Shown here: one piece after another, positions 54,253 through 62,729 of the stretch
How the letters are laid out: every line of letters begins with the position of its first letter
Position numbering within the stretch: the stretch's first letter is position 1
Assembly (NCBI RefSeq): GCF_002161215.1
Contig: NZ_NFMB01000001.1
Location: 471,124 to 535,123 of the forward strand
Reading direction: 5' to 3'
Length of the DNA stretch: 64,000 bases
From: Flavonifractor sp. An10
GTDB taxonomy: Bacteria; Bacillota; Clostridia; Oscillospirales; Oscillospiraceae
Notes under the pieces: model-generated
The model's database searches: none
Told to the model about the DNA's origin: nothing
Seen by the model: the letters and a program-made list of their open reading frames with translations, nothing else
Translations under genes and position numbers: made by a program

Positions 54253-54945
54253 GTGGAGGAGCGGCTGCAAAAAATCCTGTCCGCCCGCGGCGTGGCCTCC
54301 CGGCGGGCGGCGGAGGGCTGGCTGGCCGCCGGACGGGTGACGGTGAACGGCCGCACCGCCCGGGTGGGGGACAAGGCCGACCCGGAGCGGGACGAGATCC
54401 GGGTGGACGGGCGGCTCCTGGCGGAGCCGGCCCGCCGTACTTATGTGATGCTCAACAAGCCGCGGGGCTATGTGACCACCCTGTCCGACGAGAGGGGGCG
54501 GAAAACCGTGGCGGAGCTGGTGACGGGCTGCGGGGCCCGGGTGTGGCCGGTGGGGCGGCTGGATCTGGACTCGGAGGGCCTGCTGCTCCTTACCGACGAC
54601 GGGGCGCTCACCCAGCGGCTCATCCACCCCAGCCACGAGGTGGAGAAGGAGTACCATGTCCGGGTGGAGGGGGATGTGGCCGCCGCCCTGCCGGTGCTGC
54701 GGGGCCCCATGGAGCTGGACGGGATCCCGCTCCACCCGGCCCGGGTGGAGGAGCTGGGGCCCGGGCTGCTCTCCGTGGTGATCCACGAGGGGCGCAACCG
54801 CCAGGTGCGGCGCATGTGCGCCGCCGCCGGGCTGAAGGTGCGCCGCCTGAAGCGGGTGCGGGAGGGGGCGCTCCGACTGGGCGCCCTGCCGCCGGGGAAG
54901 TGGCGCCGCCTGACGGCGGAGGAGCTCCGTCTGCTGGGCCTGTGA
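54253..54945 (+). CDS. Pseudouridine synthase, RluB/RsuA family
   Basis: A 230-residue protein with an N-terminal S4 RNA-binding domain (RLQKILSARGVASRRAAEGWLAAGRVTVNG) and the catalytic RsuA-type domain (VMLNKPRGYVTTLSDERGR, catalytic Asp in VGRLDLDSEGLLLLT, HEGRNRQVRRMCAAAG). Probably modifies rRNA of the large subunit. GTG start with AGGGGGGA upstream. Confidence 0.92.
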   Translation: MEERLQKILSARGVASRRAAEGWLAAGRVTVNGRTARVGDKADPERDEIRVDGRLLAEPARRTYVMLNKPRGYVTTLSDERGRKTVAELVTGCGARVWPVGRLDLDSEGLLLLTDDGALTQRLIHPSHEVEKEYHVRVEGDVAAALPVLRGPMELDGIPLHPARVEELGPGLLSVVIHEGRNRQVRRMCAAAGLKVRRLKRVREGALRLGALPPGKWRRLTAEELRLLGL

Positions 54946-54988
54946 CGTCCCTCTTTGCAAGATTGGGAGAAAAACTTGCAAAAGGGGA

Positions 54989-55017
54989 TTGCTTTTCCCC
55001 GCCAGACCCGGTATGAT
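54989..55017 (+). promoter_or_regulatory. Promoter of the RpiR regulator operon
   Basis: TTGCTT, a 17-bp spacer and TATGAT, about 65 nt before the gene. Confidence 0.6.
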
Positions 55018-55086
55018 AAAGAAGATTGAAATCCGCGTCTGGGCGCCACTCCCGCCGGAGCGGACAGACAGTAGGGGGATCCATCC

Positions 55087-55956
55087 ATGTCCAACGACAT
55101 TTTATCGGTGATTCAGGGCAATATGCCCACCTTCTCCAAGGGACAGAAGCTGATTGCCAATTTCATTCTGGAGTCCTATGACAAGGCGGCCTTCATGACC
55201 GCCAGCCGCCTGGGCAAGACCGTCCGCGTCAGCGAGTCCACGGTGGTGCGCTTTGCCGCAGAACTGGGCTATGACGGCTATCCCGCCATGCAGAAGGCCC
55301 TCCAGGAGATGATCCGCTCCAAGCTCACCTCCATCCAGCGCATCGAGGTGTCCAACGACCGCATCGGCGACCAGGATATCCTGTCCATGGTGATGCAGTC
55401 GGACATGGAAAAGATCCGCATGACTCTGGAGGAGACAGACCGGGAGCATTTCAACCGGGCGGTGGACGCCATTGTGGCGGCCCGGCACATCTATATCCTG
55501 GGGGTGCGTTCGGCGGCGGCCCTGGCCAGCTTCCTGGGCTTCTATTTCAACCTTATCTTCGACCATGTGACGGTGGTGCACTCCACCTCCACCAGTGAGG
55601 TGTTCGAGCAGCTGCTGCGGGTGGGGCCCGGGGATGTGGTGATCGGCATCAGCTTCCCCCGGTACTCCCGCCGGACGGTGACGGCCATGCAGTTTGCCAG
55701 CGACCGGGGGGCCACCACCATCGCCCTCACCGACAGCGAGACCTCGCCTCTGGCCCCCATCTCCACGCTGAAGCTGCTGGCCAAGAGCGACATGGCCTCC
55801 TTCGTGGACTCCCTGGTGGCCCCGCTGTCCCTGGTCAATGCCCTGATCGTGGCCATCGGGCGGAAGAAGAACGACGACCTCTCCCAGACCTTTGAGACGC
55901 TGGAGCAGATCTGGGATGAGTATCAGGTCTATGAGAAGGTGGAAGAGAACCATTGA
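55087..55956 (+). CDS. MurR/RpiR family transcriptional regulator
   Basis: A 289-residue protein with an N-terminal HTH_6 domain (FSKGQKLIANFILESYDKAAFMTASRLGKTVRVSESTVVRFAAELGYDGYPAMQKAL) and a C-terminal SIS sugar-phosphate-binding domain (IYILGVRSAAALASFLGFYFNLI ... DVVIGISFPRYSRRTV). Such regulators sense sugar phosphates, but no sugar gene is adjacent. It overlaps the next gene by 4 nt. Confidence 0.92.
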   Translation: MSNDILSVIQGNMPTFSKGQKLIANFILESYDKAAFMTASRLGKTVRVSESTVVRFAAELGYDGYPAMQKALQEMIRSKLTSIQRIEVSNDRIGDQDILSMVMQSDMEKIRMTLEETDREHFNRAVDAIVAARHIYILGVRSAAALASFLGFYFNLIFDHVTVVHSTSTSEVFEQLLRVGPGDVVIGISFPRYSRRTVTAMQFASDRGATTIALTDSETSPLAPISTLKLLAKSDMASFVDSLVAPLSLVNALIVAIGRKKNDDLSQTFETLEQIWDEYQVYEKVEENH

Positions 55957-57212
55957 GTGATGTGATTGTTGTCGGCGGCGGCGCGGCCGGATGCATGGCC
56001 GCCCTTGCCGCCGCCCAAAGGGGGGCCTCCGTCACCCTGCTGGAGCGCAACCCCAAGCTGGGGCGCAAGCTGTACATCACCGGCAAGGGCCGCTGCAACG
56101 TGACCAACGACTGCACGGTGCAGGAGGTGCTCCAAAACGTCCCCCACAACAGCCGATTCCTCACCAGCGCCGTCACCCGCTTCCCGCCGGAGGCGGTGAA
56201 GGCGTTTTTTGAGGGCCTGGGCGTGCCGCTGAAGACGGAGCGGGGGAACCGGGTCTTTCCCCAGTCGGACAAGGCCGCCGACATCATCGACGCCCTGCTC
56301 CGCGCCCTGCGCCGGGCGGGGGTGTCCGTGGTGCAGGATCGGGCCGTGTCCCTGCGGCGGGAGGACGGCGCCCTCCTGGGTGTGGAAGGGGAGGGCGGCT
56401 TCTACCCCGGCGGGGCGGCGGTGATCGCCACCGGCGGGGTGTCCTACCCGCTCACCGGCTCCACCGGCGACGGCTATGCGCTGGCCCGCAGCGTGGGGCA
56501 CACCGTTCTGCCCCCCAGGCCCAGCCTGGTGCCCCTGGTGGCAGAGCAGGATTTCTGCGCCAGGATGCAGGGCCTGTCCCTGCGCAACGTGGCCATCCAG
56601 GTGCGAAACGGGAAGAAAAAGGCGGTCTACGCCGAGCAGGGGGAGCTGCTGTTCACCCACTTCGGCCTGTCCGGGCCGCTGATCCTCAGCGCCAGCGCCC
56701 ACATGCGGGATTTTGAGAAGGAGCACTACTACATCAACCTGGATCTCAAGCCCGCCCTGGACGAGGAGAAGCTGGACAAGCGGCTGCTCCGGGATCTGGA
56801 GGAAAACGCCAACCGGGATTTCCACAATGTGCTGGAAGGGCTGGTGCCCCGACTGATGGTGCCGGTGCTGGTGGAGCTCACCGGCATCCCGGCGGAGGAG
56901 AAGGCACATTCTGTGACCAAGGCCCAGCGCCGCCGACTGCTGGACACCCTCAAATGCCTGCGCATTGACATCAAGGGCCCCCGCCCGGTGGAGGAGGCCA
57001 TCGTCACCTCCGGCGGGGTCAAGGTGTCGGAGGTCAACCCCACCACCATGGCGTCCAAGCTGGCCCCCGGCGTCTATTTTGCCGGAGAGGTGCTGGACGT
57101 GGATGCCTATACCGGCGGCTTCAACCTGCAGCTCGCCTGGGCCACCGGCCGGGCGGCCGGGGAGGCCGCCGCCCTGTCCTGCACTGAAAACCGAGGAGGA
57201 AGCAACCCATGA
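55953..57212 (+). CDS. HI0933-like FAD-dependent oxidoreductase
   Basis: A 419-residue flavoprotein of the BaiN/HI0933 family. The dinucleotide fold VIVVGGGAAGCMAALAAAQRG is followed by LERNPKLGRKLYITGKGRCNVTN and, near the C-terminus, GGVKVSEVNPTTMASKLAPGVYFAGEVLDVDAYTGGFNLQLAWATG. The substrate is unknown. TTG start overlaps the RpiR stop (TTGA). Confidence 0.92.
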   Translation: MSDVIVVGGGAAGCMAALAAAQRGASVTLLERNPKLGRKLYITGKGRCNVTNDCTVQEVLQNVPHNSRFLTSAVTRFPPEAVKAFFEGLGVPLKTERGNRVFPQSDKAADIIDALLRALRRAGVSVVQDRAVSLRREDGALLGVEGEGGFYPGGAAVIATGGVSYPLTGSTGDGYALARSVGHTVLPPRPSLVPLVAEQDFCARMQGLSLRNVAIQVRNGKKKAVYAEQGELLFTHFGLSGPLILSASAHMRDFEKEHYYINLDLKPALDEEKLDKRLLRDLEENANRDFHNVLEGLVPRLMVPVLVELTGIPAEEKAHSVTKAQRRRLLDTLKCLRIDIKGPRPVEEAIVTSGGVKVSEVNPTTMASKLAPGVYFAGEVLDVDAYTGGFNLQLAWATGRAAGEAAALSCTENRGGSNP

Positions 57213-57889
57213 CAGAGCACAAGAGCATCGCCGTGGACGGGCCGTCCGGGGCGGGGAAATCCACGCTGGCCAAGTTGCTGGCCAAGGAGCTGGGCTTTTT
57301 GTACGTAGACACCGGGGCGATCTACCGCACGGTGGGGCTGAAGGCATACCGGGAGGGGGTGGATCCGGAGGACGGGGCGGCGGTGACCGCCCTGCTGCCC
57401 GGCCTGAACATCGAGCTGAAATACGGCGGGGACGGCCTGCAGCACATGTACCTGGACGGCGAGGACGTGACCGACGCCATCCGTCAGCATGAGATCTCCC
57501 GGTATACCTCCTGTGTCTCTGCCGTTCCCGCGGTGCGGGACTTTCTGCTGGAGCGCCAGCGGGAGCTGGCCCGCACCCACGACGTGATCATGGACGGCCG
57601 GGACATCGGCACCGTGGTGCTGCCCCGGGCCGACGTGAAGATCTTCCTCACCGCCTCTCCGGAAGACCGGGCCCGCCGGCGCTATGAGGAGCTGTGCCAG
57701 CGGGGGCAGGAGACCGACTATGATACCGTCCTGCGGGATGTGATTCAGCGGGATGAGCACGATACCAGGCGGGCCGCCGCCCCCCTGCGGCAGGCAGAGG
57801 ACGCTCTGCTGGTGGACACCACCGGCAACTCTCTGGAGAAGAGTCTGGGCGTCCTGCTGGACACCATAAAGGAGCGGCTGCATGCATGA
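57209..57889 (+). CDS. cmk: (d)CMP kinase
   Basis: A 226-residue nucleoside monophosphate kinase. Seen: P-loop AVDGPSGAGKSTLAKLLAKELGFLYVDTGAIYRTVG, VIMDGRDIGTVVLPRADVKIFLTASPEDRARRR. First gene of the cmk-plsC-ispH/S1 run, all joined by 4-nt overlaps. Confidence 0.96.
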   Translation: MTEHKSIAVDGPSGAGKSTLAKLLAKELGFLYVDTGAIYRTVGLKAYREGVDPEDGAAVTALLPGLNIELKYGGDGLQHMYLDGEDVTDAIRQHEISRYTSCVSAVPAVRDFLLERQRELARTHDVIMDGRDIGTVVLPRADVKIFLTASPEDRARRRYEELCQRGQETDYDTVLRDVIQRDEHDTRRAAAPLRQAEDALLVDTTGNSLEKSLGVLLDTIKERLHA

Positions 57890-58503
57890 ATAAGAAGCCA
57901 AAGAAGAACCTTGTCTACTGTATTGCCTATATTGTACTCTGGGTGGTGTTTCGTATTGTGATGCCCACCCGGTGCATCAATAAGCAGAACCGCCCCAGGG
58001 GGGGCGCGCTGCTGTGCGCCAACCACACCCGCACCAACGACCCCCTGTTCATCGCCTACGCCCTGGGGTGGCGCTATCAGATCCATGTGATGGCAAAAGA
58101 GGAGATCATGCACTGGCCCTTCATCGGCTGGGTGCTCCGCCACGGCGGCATCTTCGGCGTCAAGCGGGGCAAGGCGGATGTGGCCGCCATCAAGACCTCC
58201 ATCAAGTACCTGAAAAACGGGGAGCTGCTCCTCATGTTCCCCGAGGGCACCCGCCACCAGGACGGCGACTTCGGCGACGCCAAGACCGGCGCGGCCATGC
58301 TGGCCCTGCGCACCGGCGTGCCCATCATCCCCATCTACTTACCGGCGGAAAAAAGATTCTTCCGGTGGAATCCCGTGGTGTTCGGCGAGGCATACTATCC
58401 CAAGGTGCCGGAGGGGCGCAAGCCCACCCAGGAGGACTACCACGCCGTGGCGGATGATCTGATGGAGCGCATTGAGGCGTTGAAGCCTCAGGCCGGCCGA
58501 TGA
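57886..58503 (+). CDS. plsC: 1-acyl-sn-glycerol-3-phosphate acyltransferase
   Basis: A 205-residue membrane-bound acyltransferase that makes phosphatidic acid. The HX4D motif is NHTRTNDP and the acceptor motif is FPEGTRHQDG; an N-terminal hydrophobic helix (VYCIAYIVLWVVFRIVM) anchors it. ATGA overlap with cmk and with ispH. Confidence 0.93.
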   Translation: MNKKPKKNLVYCIAYIVLWVVFRIVMPTRCINKQNRPRGGALLCANHTRTNDPLFIAYALGWRYQIHVMAKEEIMHWPFIGWVLRHGGIFGVKRGKADVAAIKTSIKYLKNGELLLMFPEGTRHQDGDFGDAKTGAAMLALRTGVPIIPIYLPAEKRFFRWNPVVFGEAYYPKVPEGRKPTQEDYHAVADDLMERIEALKPQAGR

Positions 58504-60446
58504 GAGTCGAGCTGGCCAGAACCGCCGGCTTCTGCTACGGCGTCCGCCGGGCGGTGCAGCTGGCGGAGGAGGCGGCGGGACAGGGCAGGCCCTGCGTCAT
58601 GCTGGGGCCCATCATCCACAACCGGGACGAGATCTCCCGGCTGGAGGCCATGGGCGTGGGCCTGACCGCCTCGATGGAGGAGATCCCGGAGGGAAGCGCC
58701 GTGCTCATCCGCTCCCACGGGGAGGGGAGGGCCGTCCACGAGGCCCTGGCCGCCCGTGGGTGTACGGTGATTGACGCCACCTGCCCCAACGTATCCCGCA
58801 TCCACGGCATTGTGTCCCAGGCGGAGGAGGAGGGGCGGCAGGTGCTGATCATCGGCACGCCCACCCATCCGGAGGTGGCCGCCATTGCCGGCTGGTGTGC
58901 CCGTCCCGTGGTGCTGGAGGGGGCAGAGGCCCTGTCAAACTGGCTGGATGAGGCCCCGGAGCGGCGGGAAATGCCCCTCACCATGGTGTCCCAAACCACC
59001 TCCACCCGATTTATTTGGGATTCCTGCGTAGAAAAAGCAAAAAAAGAGTGTACAAACTTAAAAATTTTTGATACAATATGTAATGCTACGTGTAAACGGC
59101 AGTCTGAGGCCCAGGCGCTTGCCGCGCGATCCGATGCTGTGGTCGTCATCGGAGGACGGGAGAGCTCCAACACCAAACGGCTGGCGGAACTATGCGGGGC
59201 GCTCTGCCCCATGGTGGTTTGGATCGAACGGGCGGCGGAGCTGGAACCTTCCACCCTGTGTCGGAAGGCTTCTATTGGAATCACTGCGGGCGCGTCCACG
59301 CCTGAGTGGATTATAAAGGAGGTCTATGACAAAATGAGCGACGAAAACATTGAGATCGAGGAATCCTTTGCTGAAATGCTGGAGAAGTCGATCAAAACTT
59401 TGCATACAGGGGAGAAGGTCACAGGCGTTGTCACTGGCATTACGCCCACTGAGATCTATGTGGATCTTGGGACTAAGCACGCCGGCTACATACCGGTGTC
59501 CGAGCTGACCGACGACCCTGCGGTCAAGGTTGAGGATCTGGTAAAAGTCGGCGACGAGATTGAGACCTATGTCATGCGCGTGAACGACCAGGAGGGTGTG
59601 GTCACCCTCTCCAAGAAGCGCCTTGACACGGTCAAGAGCTGGGAGGACATTGAGCAGGCCCGCGAGGAGCGCACCACCGTCGAGGGTGTGGTCACCGAGG
59701 AGAACAAGGGCGGCGTTGTCGTCAACATCAAGGGCGTGCGCGTCTTTGTGCCCGCCTCCCAGACCGGTCTGCCCCGGGACACTCCCATGAGCCAGCTGGT
59801 CAAGCAGAAGGTGCGCCTGCGCATCACCGAGGTCAACCGCGCCCGCAAGCGCGTGGTGGGCTCCATCCGCGCCGTGGAGGCCGAGGAGCGCGCCGCCAAG
59901 GCCGCCGAGGTGTGGGAGAACATCGAGGAGGGCAAGCACTACACCGGCACCGTCAAGAGCCTGACCTCTTACGGCGCCTTCGTGGACATCGGCGGCGTGG
60001 ACGGCATGGTTCACATCTCCGAGCTGTCCTGGTCCCGCATCAAGCACCCCTCTGAGGTGGTGAGCGTGGGCGACACCGTGGACGTGTATGTCATCTCCTT
60101 CGACAAGGAGAAGAAGAAGATCTCTCTGGGCATGAAGGATCGCACCCAGAACCCCTGGGAGATTTTCACCGGCAAGTACAACGTGGGCGACGTGGCCAAT
60201 GTCCGCATCGTCAAGCTGATGACCTTCGGCGCCTTTGCCGAGATCGTCCCCGGCGTGGACGGCCTGATCCACATCTCCCAGATCGCGGATCACCGCATCG
60301 ACAAGCCCGGCGACGTGCTCAGCGAGGGCCAGATGGTGGATGTGAAGATCATCGACATCGACTACGAGCACGAGAAGGTCTCCCTGTCCATCCGCGCGCT
60401 CCTGGAGGAGCCCGCCGCCGAGGACGAGGACGTCAACGAAGAGTAA
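58500..60446 (+). CDS. ispH: Bifunctional HMBPP reductase (IspH) / ribosomal protein S1 fusion
   Basis: A 648-residue fusion known from Clostridia. Residues 1-280 are IspH, last step of the MEP pathway, with the three 4Fe-4S cysteines in GFCYGVRRA, DATCPNVSRI and NATCKRQSEA plus SQTTSTRF. From about residue 300 four S1 RNA-binding repeats follow (GVVTGITPTEIYVDLGTKHAGYIP; GVVTEENKGGVVVNIKG; GTVKSLTSYGAFVDIGGVDGMVH; IVKLMTFGAFAEIVPGVDGLIH). In-frame ATG 59334 (MSDENIEIEE) with AAAGGAGG upstream could also start a free S1 protein. Confidence 0.95.
   Translation: MRVELARTAGFCYGVRRAVQLAEEAAGQGRPCVMLGPIIHNRDEISRLEAMGVGLTASMEEIPEGSAVLIRSHGEGRAVHEALAARGCTVIDATCPNVSRIHGIVSQAEEEGRQVLIIGTPTHPEVAAIAGWCARPVVLEGAEALSNWLDEAPERREMPLTMVSQTTSTRFIWDSCVEKAKKECTNLKIFDTICNATCKRQSEAQALAARSDAVVVIGGRESSNTKRLAELCGALCPMVVWIERAAELEPSTLCRKASIGITAGASTPEWIIKEVYDKMSDENIEIEESFAEMLEKSIKTLHTGEKVTGVVTGITPTEIYVDLGTKHAGYIPVSELTDDPAVKVEDLVKVGDEIETYVMRVNDQEGVVTLSKKRLDTVKSWEDIEQAREERTTVEGVVTEENKGGVVVNIKGVRVFVPASQTGLPRDTPMSQLVKQKVRLRITEVNRARKRVVGSIRAVEAEERAAKAAEVWENIEEGKHYTGTVKSLTSYGAFVDIGGVDGMVHISELSWSRIKHPSEVVSVGDTVDVYVISFDKEKKKISLGMKDRTQNPWEIFTGKYNVGDVANVRIVKLMTFGAFAEIVPGVDGLIHISQIADHRIDKPGDVLSEGQMVDVKIIDIDYEHEKVSLSIRALLEEPAAEDEDVNEE
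59049..59077 (+). promoter_or_regulatory. Possible internal promoter within ispH
   Basis: TGTACA, a 17-bp spacer and TACAAT with an extended TG, inside an unusually A/T-rich 60-bp patch of the otherwise GC-rich IspH coding sequence, about 255 nt before the S1 start at 59334. Confidence 0.45.
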
Positions 60447-60460
60447 TCACCTGATTGACC

Positions 60461-60499
60461 AAACAGCGCCATTTCCTGTGGAAATGGCGCTGTTTTTTT
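60461..60499 (+). terminator. Terminator of the cmk-plsC-ispH/S1 transcript
   Basis: AAACAGCGCCATTTCC with its complement around TGT, then a long T run. Confidence 0.95.
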
Positions 60500-60529
60500 C
60501 GGATTTACAAAAAATAAACAGGAAACGGC

Positions 60530-60558
60530 TTGCAAAGGGGAAAAAAGGCGACTATAAT
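60530..60558 (+). promoter_or_regulatory. Promoter of carD
   Basis: TTGCAA, a 17-bp spacer and consensus TATAAT, about 60 nt before the gene. Confidence 0.82.
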
Positions 60559-60619
60559 ACATTACGTAGGGTAAAATTGGAGGTATACGAAACGGAATGT
60601 TCTGCTGGGAGGTGGAAAC

Positions 60620-61099
60620 GTGTTTCAGGTGGGAGACAAAATTGTCCATCCGATGCATGGTGCCGGCGTGATTGACAGCATCGTGCAGAAGAAAGTCAAC
60701 GGCGTCGTCAGAGATTACTACATTCTCAAGCTGCCGGTGGGCGGCATGCTGGTGATGATCCCCACGGCCAACAGCGAGGAGATCGGCGTGCGGCCCGTCA
60801 TTAAGGGCGAGGAGGCCGACCGGGTCATCGCGGCCATTCCGGGCATCAAGGTGGACATGATTCCCAACTGGAACCAGCGTTACCGGGAGAACATGCTGCG
60901 CCTGAAAAGCGGCAATCTGCTGGAGGTGGCCCGGGTGGTCAAGGGCCTGATGCTCCGGGAGGGGGAACGGGGGCTGTCCACGGGGGAGCGAAAGATGCTC
61001 CACTCCGCCAAGCAGATCCTGATCTCCGAGATCGTTCTCTCCCAGAATTCCAGCTATGACGAGGTGGAGGCGCGCATAAATACCGCCCTGGCCCAATAA
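60620..61099 (+). CDS. CarD family transcriptional regulator
   Basis: A 159-residue protein. The N-terminal RNA-polymerase-interacting (Tudor-like) domain is VGDKIVHPMHGAGVIDSIVQKKVNG ... YYILKLPVGGMLVMIP; the C-terminal helical DNA-binding part ends LSTGERKMLHSAKQILISEIVL. It binds RNA polymerase and stabilises open promoter complexes, often at rRNA promoters. GTG start after GGGAGG. Confidence 0.92.
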   Translation: MFQVGDKIVHPMHGAGVIDSIVQKKVNGVVRDYYILKLPVGGMLVMIPTANSEEIGVRPVIKGEEADRVIAAIPGIKVDMIPNWNQRYRENMLRLKSGNLLEVARVVKGLMLREGERGLSTGERKMLHSAKQILISEIVLSQNSSYDEVEARINTALAQ

Positions 61100-61109
61100 G
61101 TCTGTAGGG

Positions 61110-61135
61110 GGCGGTTCTGCGGAACCGCCCGGCCG
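61110..61135 (+). repeat. GTAGGG-headed palindromic repeat, copy 5
   Basis: GTAGGGGGCGGTTC, TGC, GGAACCGCCC: the same head with a different palindrome core, in the gap after carD, followed by GGCCGGGCCGGGC. Confidence 0.65.
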
Positions 61136-61159
61136 GGCCGGGCAAAATCAATTGGAGGG

Positions 61160-61185
61160 GGGAGCCGAAGAGGCTCCCTTTTTTT
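61160..61185 (+). terminator. Terminator between carD and ispD
   Basis: GGGAGCC, GAAGA, GGCTCCC, then seven T residues. It ends only about 17 nt before the ispD start, leaving no room for a promoter, so ispD may depend on read-through. Confidence 0.85.
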
Positions 61186-61201
61186 GAAAGGAGAGATGGA
61201 C

Positions 61202-61933
61202 ATGGCCGGACTGCTGGGCCGCCTGTTCCGGCGGCGGCGGGAGGAGGAGCTGCGCTGCTCCGCCGTGGTGCCGGCTGCGGGGAGCTCCACCCGCATGGGG
61301 CAGGATAAGCTGCTGCTCCCTCTGGGGGAGCAGCCGGTGCTGCTGCACACCCTGCGGGCGCTGGAACTGTGCCCCTATATCACGGAGATCGTGGTGGTGA
61401 CCCGGGAGGAGCTGATCGTCCCCATCGGCCAGCTGTGCCGGGATGCCGCTTTGGAGAAGGTGCGCAAGGTGATCGTGGGCGGGGCGACCCGCAGCCACTC
61501 GGTGCTGGCCGGCCTGGGGGAGCTCTCCCCGGACGCGGAGCTGGCCGCCATCCACGACGGGGCCCGGCCCCTGGTGAGCCAGGCGGTGCTGGAGGCGGTG
61601 ATCCGCCGGGCCTCGGAGTGCGGCGCGGCGGCCCCGGCAGTACCGGTGAAGGACACGGTAAAGCGGGCGCGGGACGGGCTGGTGACGGCCACCCTGGATC
61701 GGGCCGAGCTGCGGGCGGTGCAGACCCCCCAGGTGTTCCAGGTGGATCTGATCAAAACCGCGCTGCAAAAGGCCCTGGAGGACGGGGCGGAGCTCACCGA
61801 CGACTGCGCCGCGGTGGAGCGGCTGGGCATCGGCGTGGCCCTGACAGAGGGGGACTACTGCAATCTGAAGCTCACCACCCCGGAGGATCTGGCGGTGGCG
61901 GAGGCGCTTCTGGCATGGAGGGAAGAGCAGTGA
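61202..61933 (+). CDS. ispD: 2-C-methyl-D-erythritol 4-phosphate cytidylyltransferase
   Basis: A 243-residue CTP-dependent enzyme of the MEP pathway. Seen: [56 protein letters not shown] and [29 protein letters not shown] short Arg-rich lead (LFRRRREEE) precedes the conserved start. The ATG 8 nt after AGGAG was chosen over two in-frame alternatives just upstream. Confidence 0.95.
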   Translation: MAGLLGRLFRRRREEELRCSAVVPAAGSSTRMGQDKLLLPLGEQPVLLHTLRALELCPYITEIVVVTREELIVPIGQLCRDAALEKVRKVIVGGATRSHSVLAGLGELSPDAELAAIHDGARPLVSQAVLEAVIRRASECGAAAPAVPVKDTVKRARDGLVTATLDRAELRAVQTPQVFQVDLIKTALQKALEDGAELTDDCAAVERLGIGVALTEGDYCNLKLTTPEDLAVAEALLAWREEQ

Positions 61934-62406
61934 GAATCGGACACGGCTATGATGTACATAGGCTGGCGGAGGGGCGAAAGCTGATTTTGGGCGGTGTGGA
62001 GATCCCCTATGAGCGGGGGCTGCTGGGCCACTCCGACGCGGATGTGCTCACCCACGCGGTGATGGATGCCCTGCTGGGTGCCTGCGCCCTGGGGGATATC
62101 GGCCATCTGTTCCCGGACAGCGACCCGGCCTTCGCCGGGGCGGACAGCCTCCGCCTGCTGGACGAGGTGGTGTCCAGGCTCCATGCCGGGGGATTCCGGG
62201 TGGGCAATGTGGACGCCACCGTGCTGGCCCAGGCCCCCAAGCTGGCCCCCCACCTGCCCGCCATCCGCCGGAACCTGGCCGACCGGCTCCAGGTGCCCCT
62301 GTCCCGGGTGAGCGTCAAGGCCACCACCGAGGAGGGCCTGGGCTTTACCGGTGCGGGGGAGGGCATGGCCGCCCACGCCGTCTGCCTGGTGGAGGAGGAC
62401 GGCTGA
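61930..62406 (+). CDS. ispF: 2-C-methyl-D-erythritol 2,4-cyclodiphosphate synthase
   Basis: A 158-residue zinc enzyme, the step after IspE. Seen: [70 protein letters not shown] and [19 protein letters not shown]. The GTG overlaps the ispD stop (GTGA) with GGAGG 8 nt upstream; an ATG five codons earlier is less likely. Confidence 0.96.
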   Translation: MRIGHGYDVHRLAEGRKLILGGVEIPYERGLLGHSDADVLTHAVMDALLGACALGDIGHLFPDSDPAFAGADSLRLLDEVVSRLHAGGFRVGNVDATVLAQAPKLAPHLPAIRRNLADRLQVPLSRVSVKATTEEGLGFTGAGEGMAAHAVCLVEEDG

Positions 62407-62474
62407 CCGCGGACAACGGGGCAGAACCCGACGATCCTTTCGTGCATACACTGGCACGAGAGGAGCGTTTTGCT

Positions 62475-62729
62475 ATGGTCTACTATCTCATCGTGTGCCG
62501 TTCGCTGACCTACGCCCAGCGGACGGCGGCCGCCCTGGAGCGGGCGGGCATCACGGCCTATATTCTCCGCTCGCCCAGAATCATCGCCGGCGAGGGGTGC
62601 AGCCACTCCGTCAAGGTGTCGGAGCGGAACCTGGCCCGCGCGCTGCTGGTGCTGGAGCGGGTGGGGCTCTCCCCCAGGCGGATCTATATCATGTCCGGGG
62701 ACGGCGGCTATAAAGAGGTGCTGTTATGA
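62475..62729 (+). CDS. DUF3343 (putative Se/S carrier-like) protein
   Basis: An 84-residue protein, MVYYLIVCRSLTYAQRTAAALERAGI ... RIIAGEGCSHSVKVSERN ... LVLERVGLSPRRIYIMSG, matching the DUF3343/Se_S_carrier family. Cys42 in the GCSHSVKV segment is the likely carrier residue. It overlaps the cysteine-desulfurase-like gene by 4 nt, so the two probably act together in sulfur or selenium transfer. Confidence 0.78.
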   Translation: MVYYLIVCRSLTYAQRTAAALERAGITAYILRSPRIIAGEGCSHSVKVSERNLARALLVLERVGLSPRRIYIMSGDGGYKEVLL

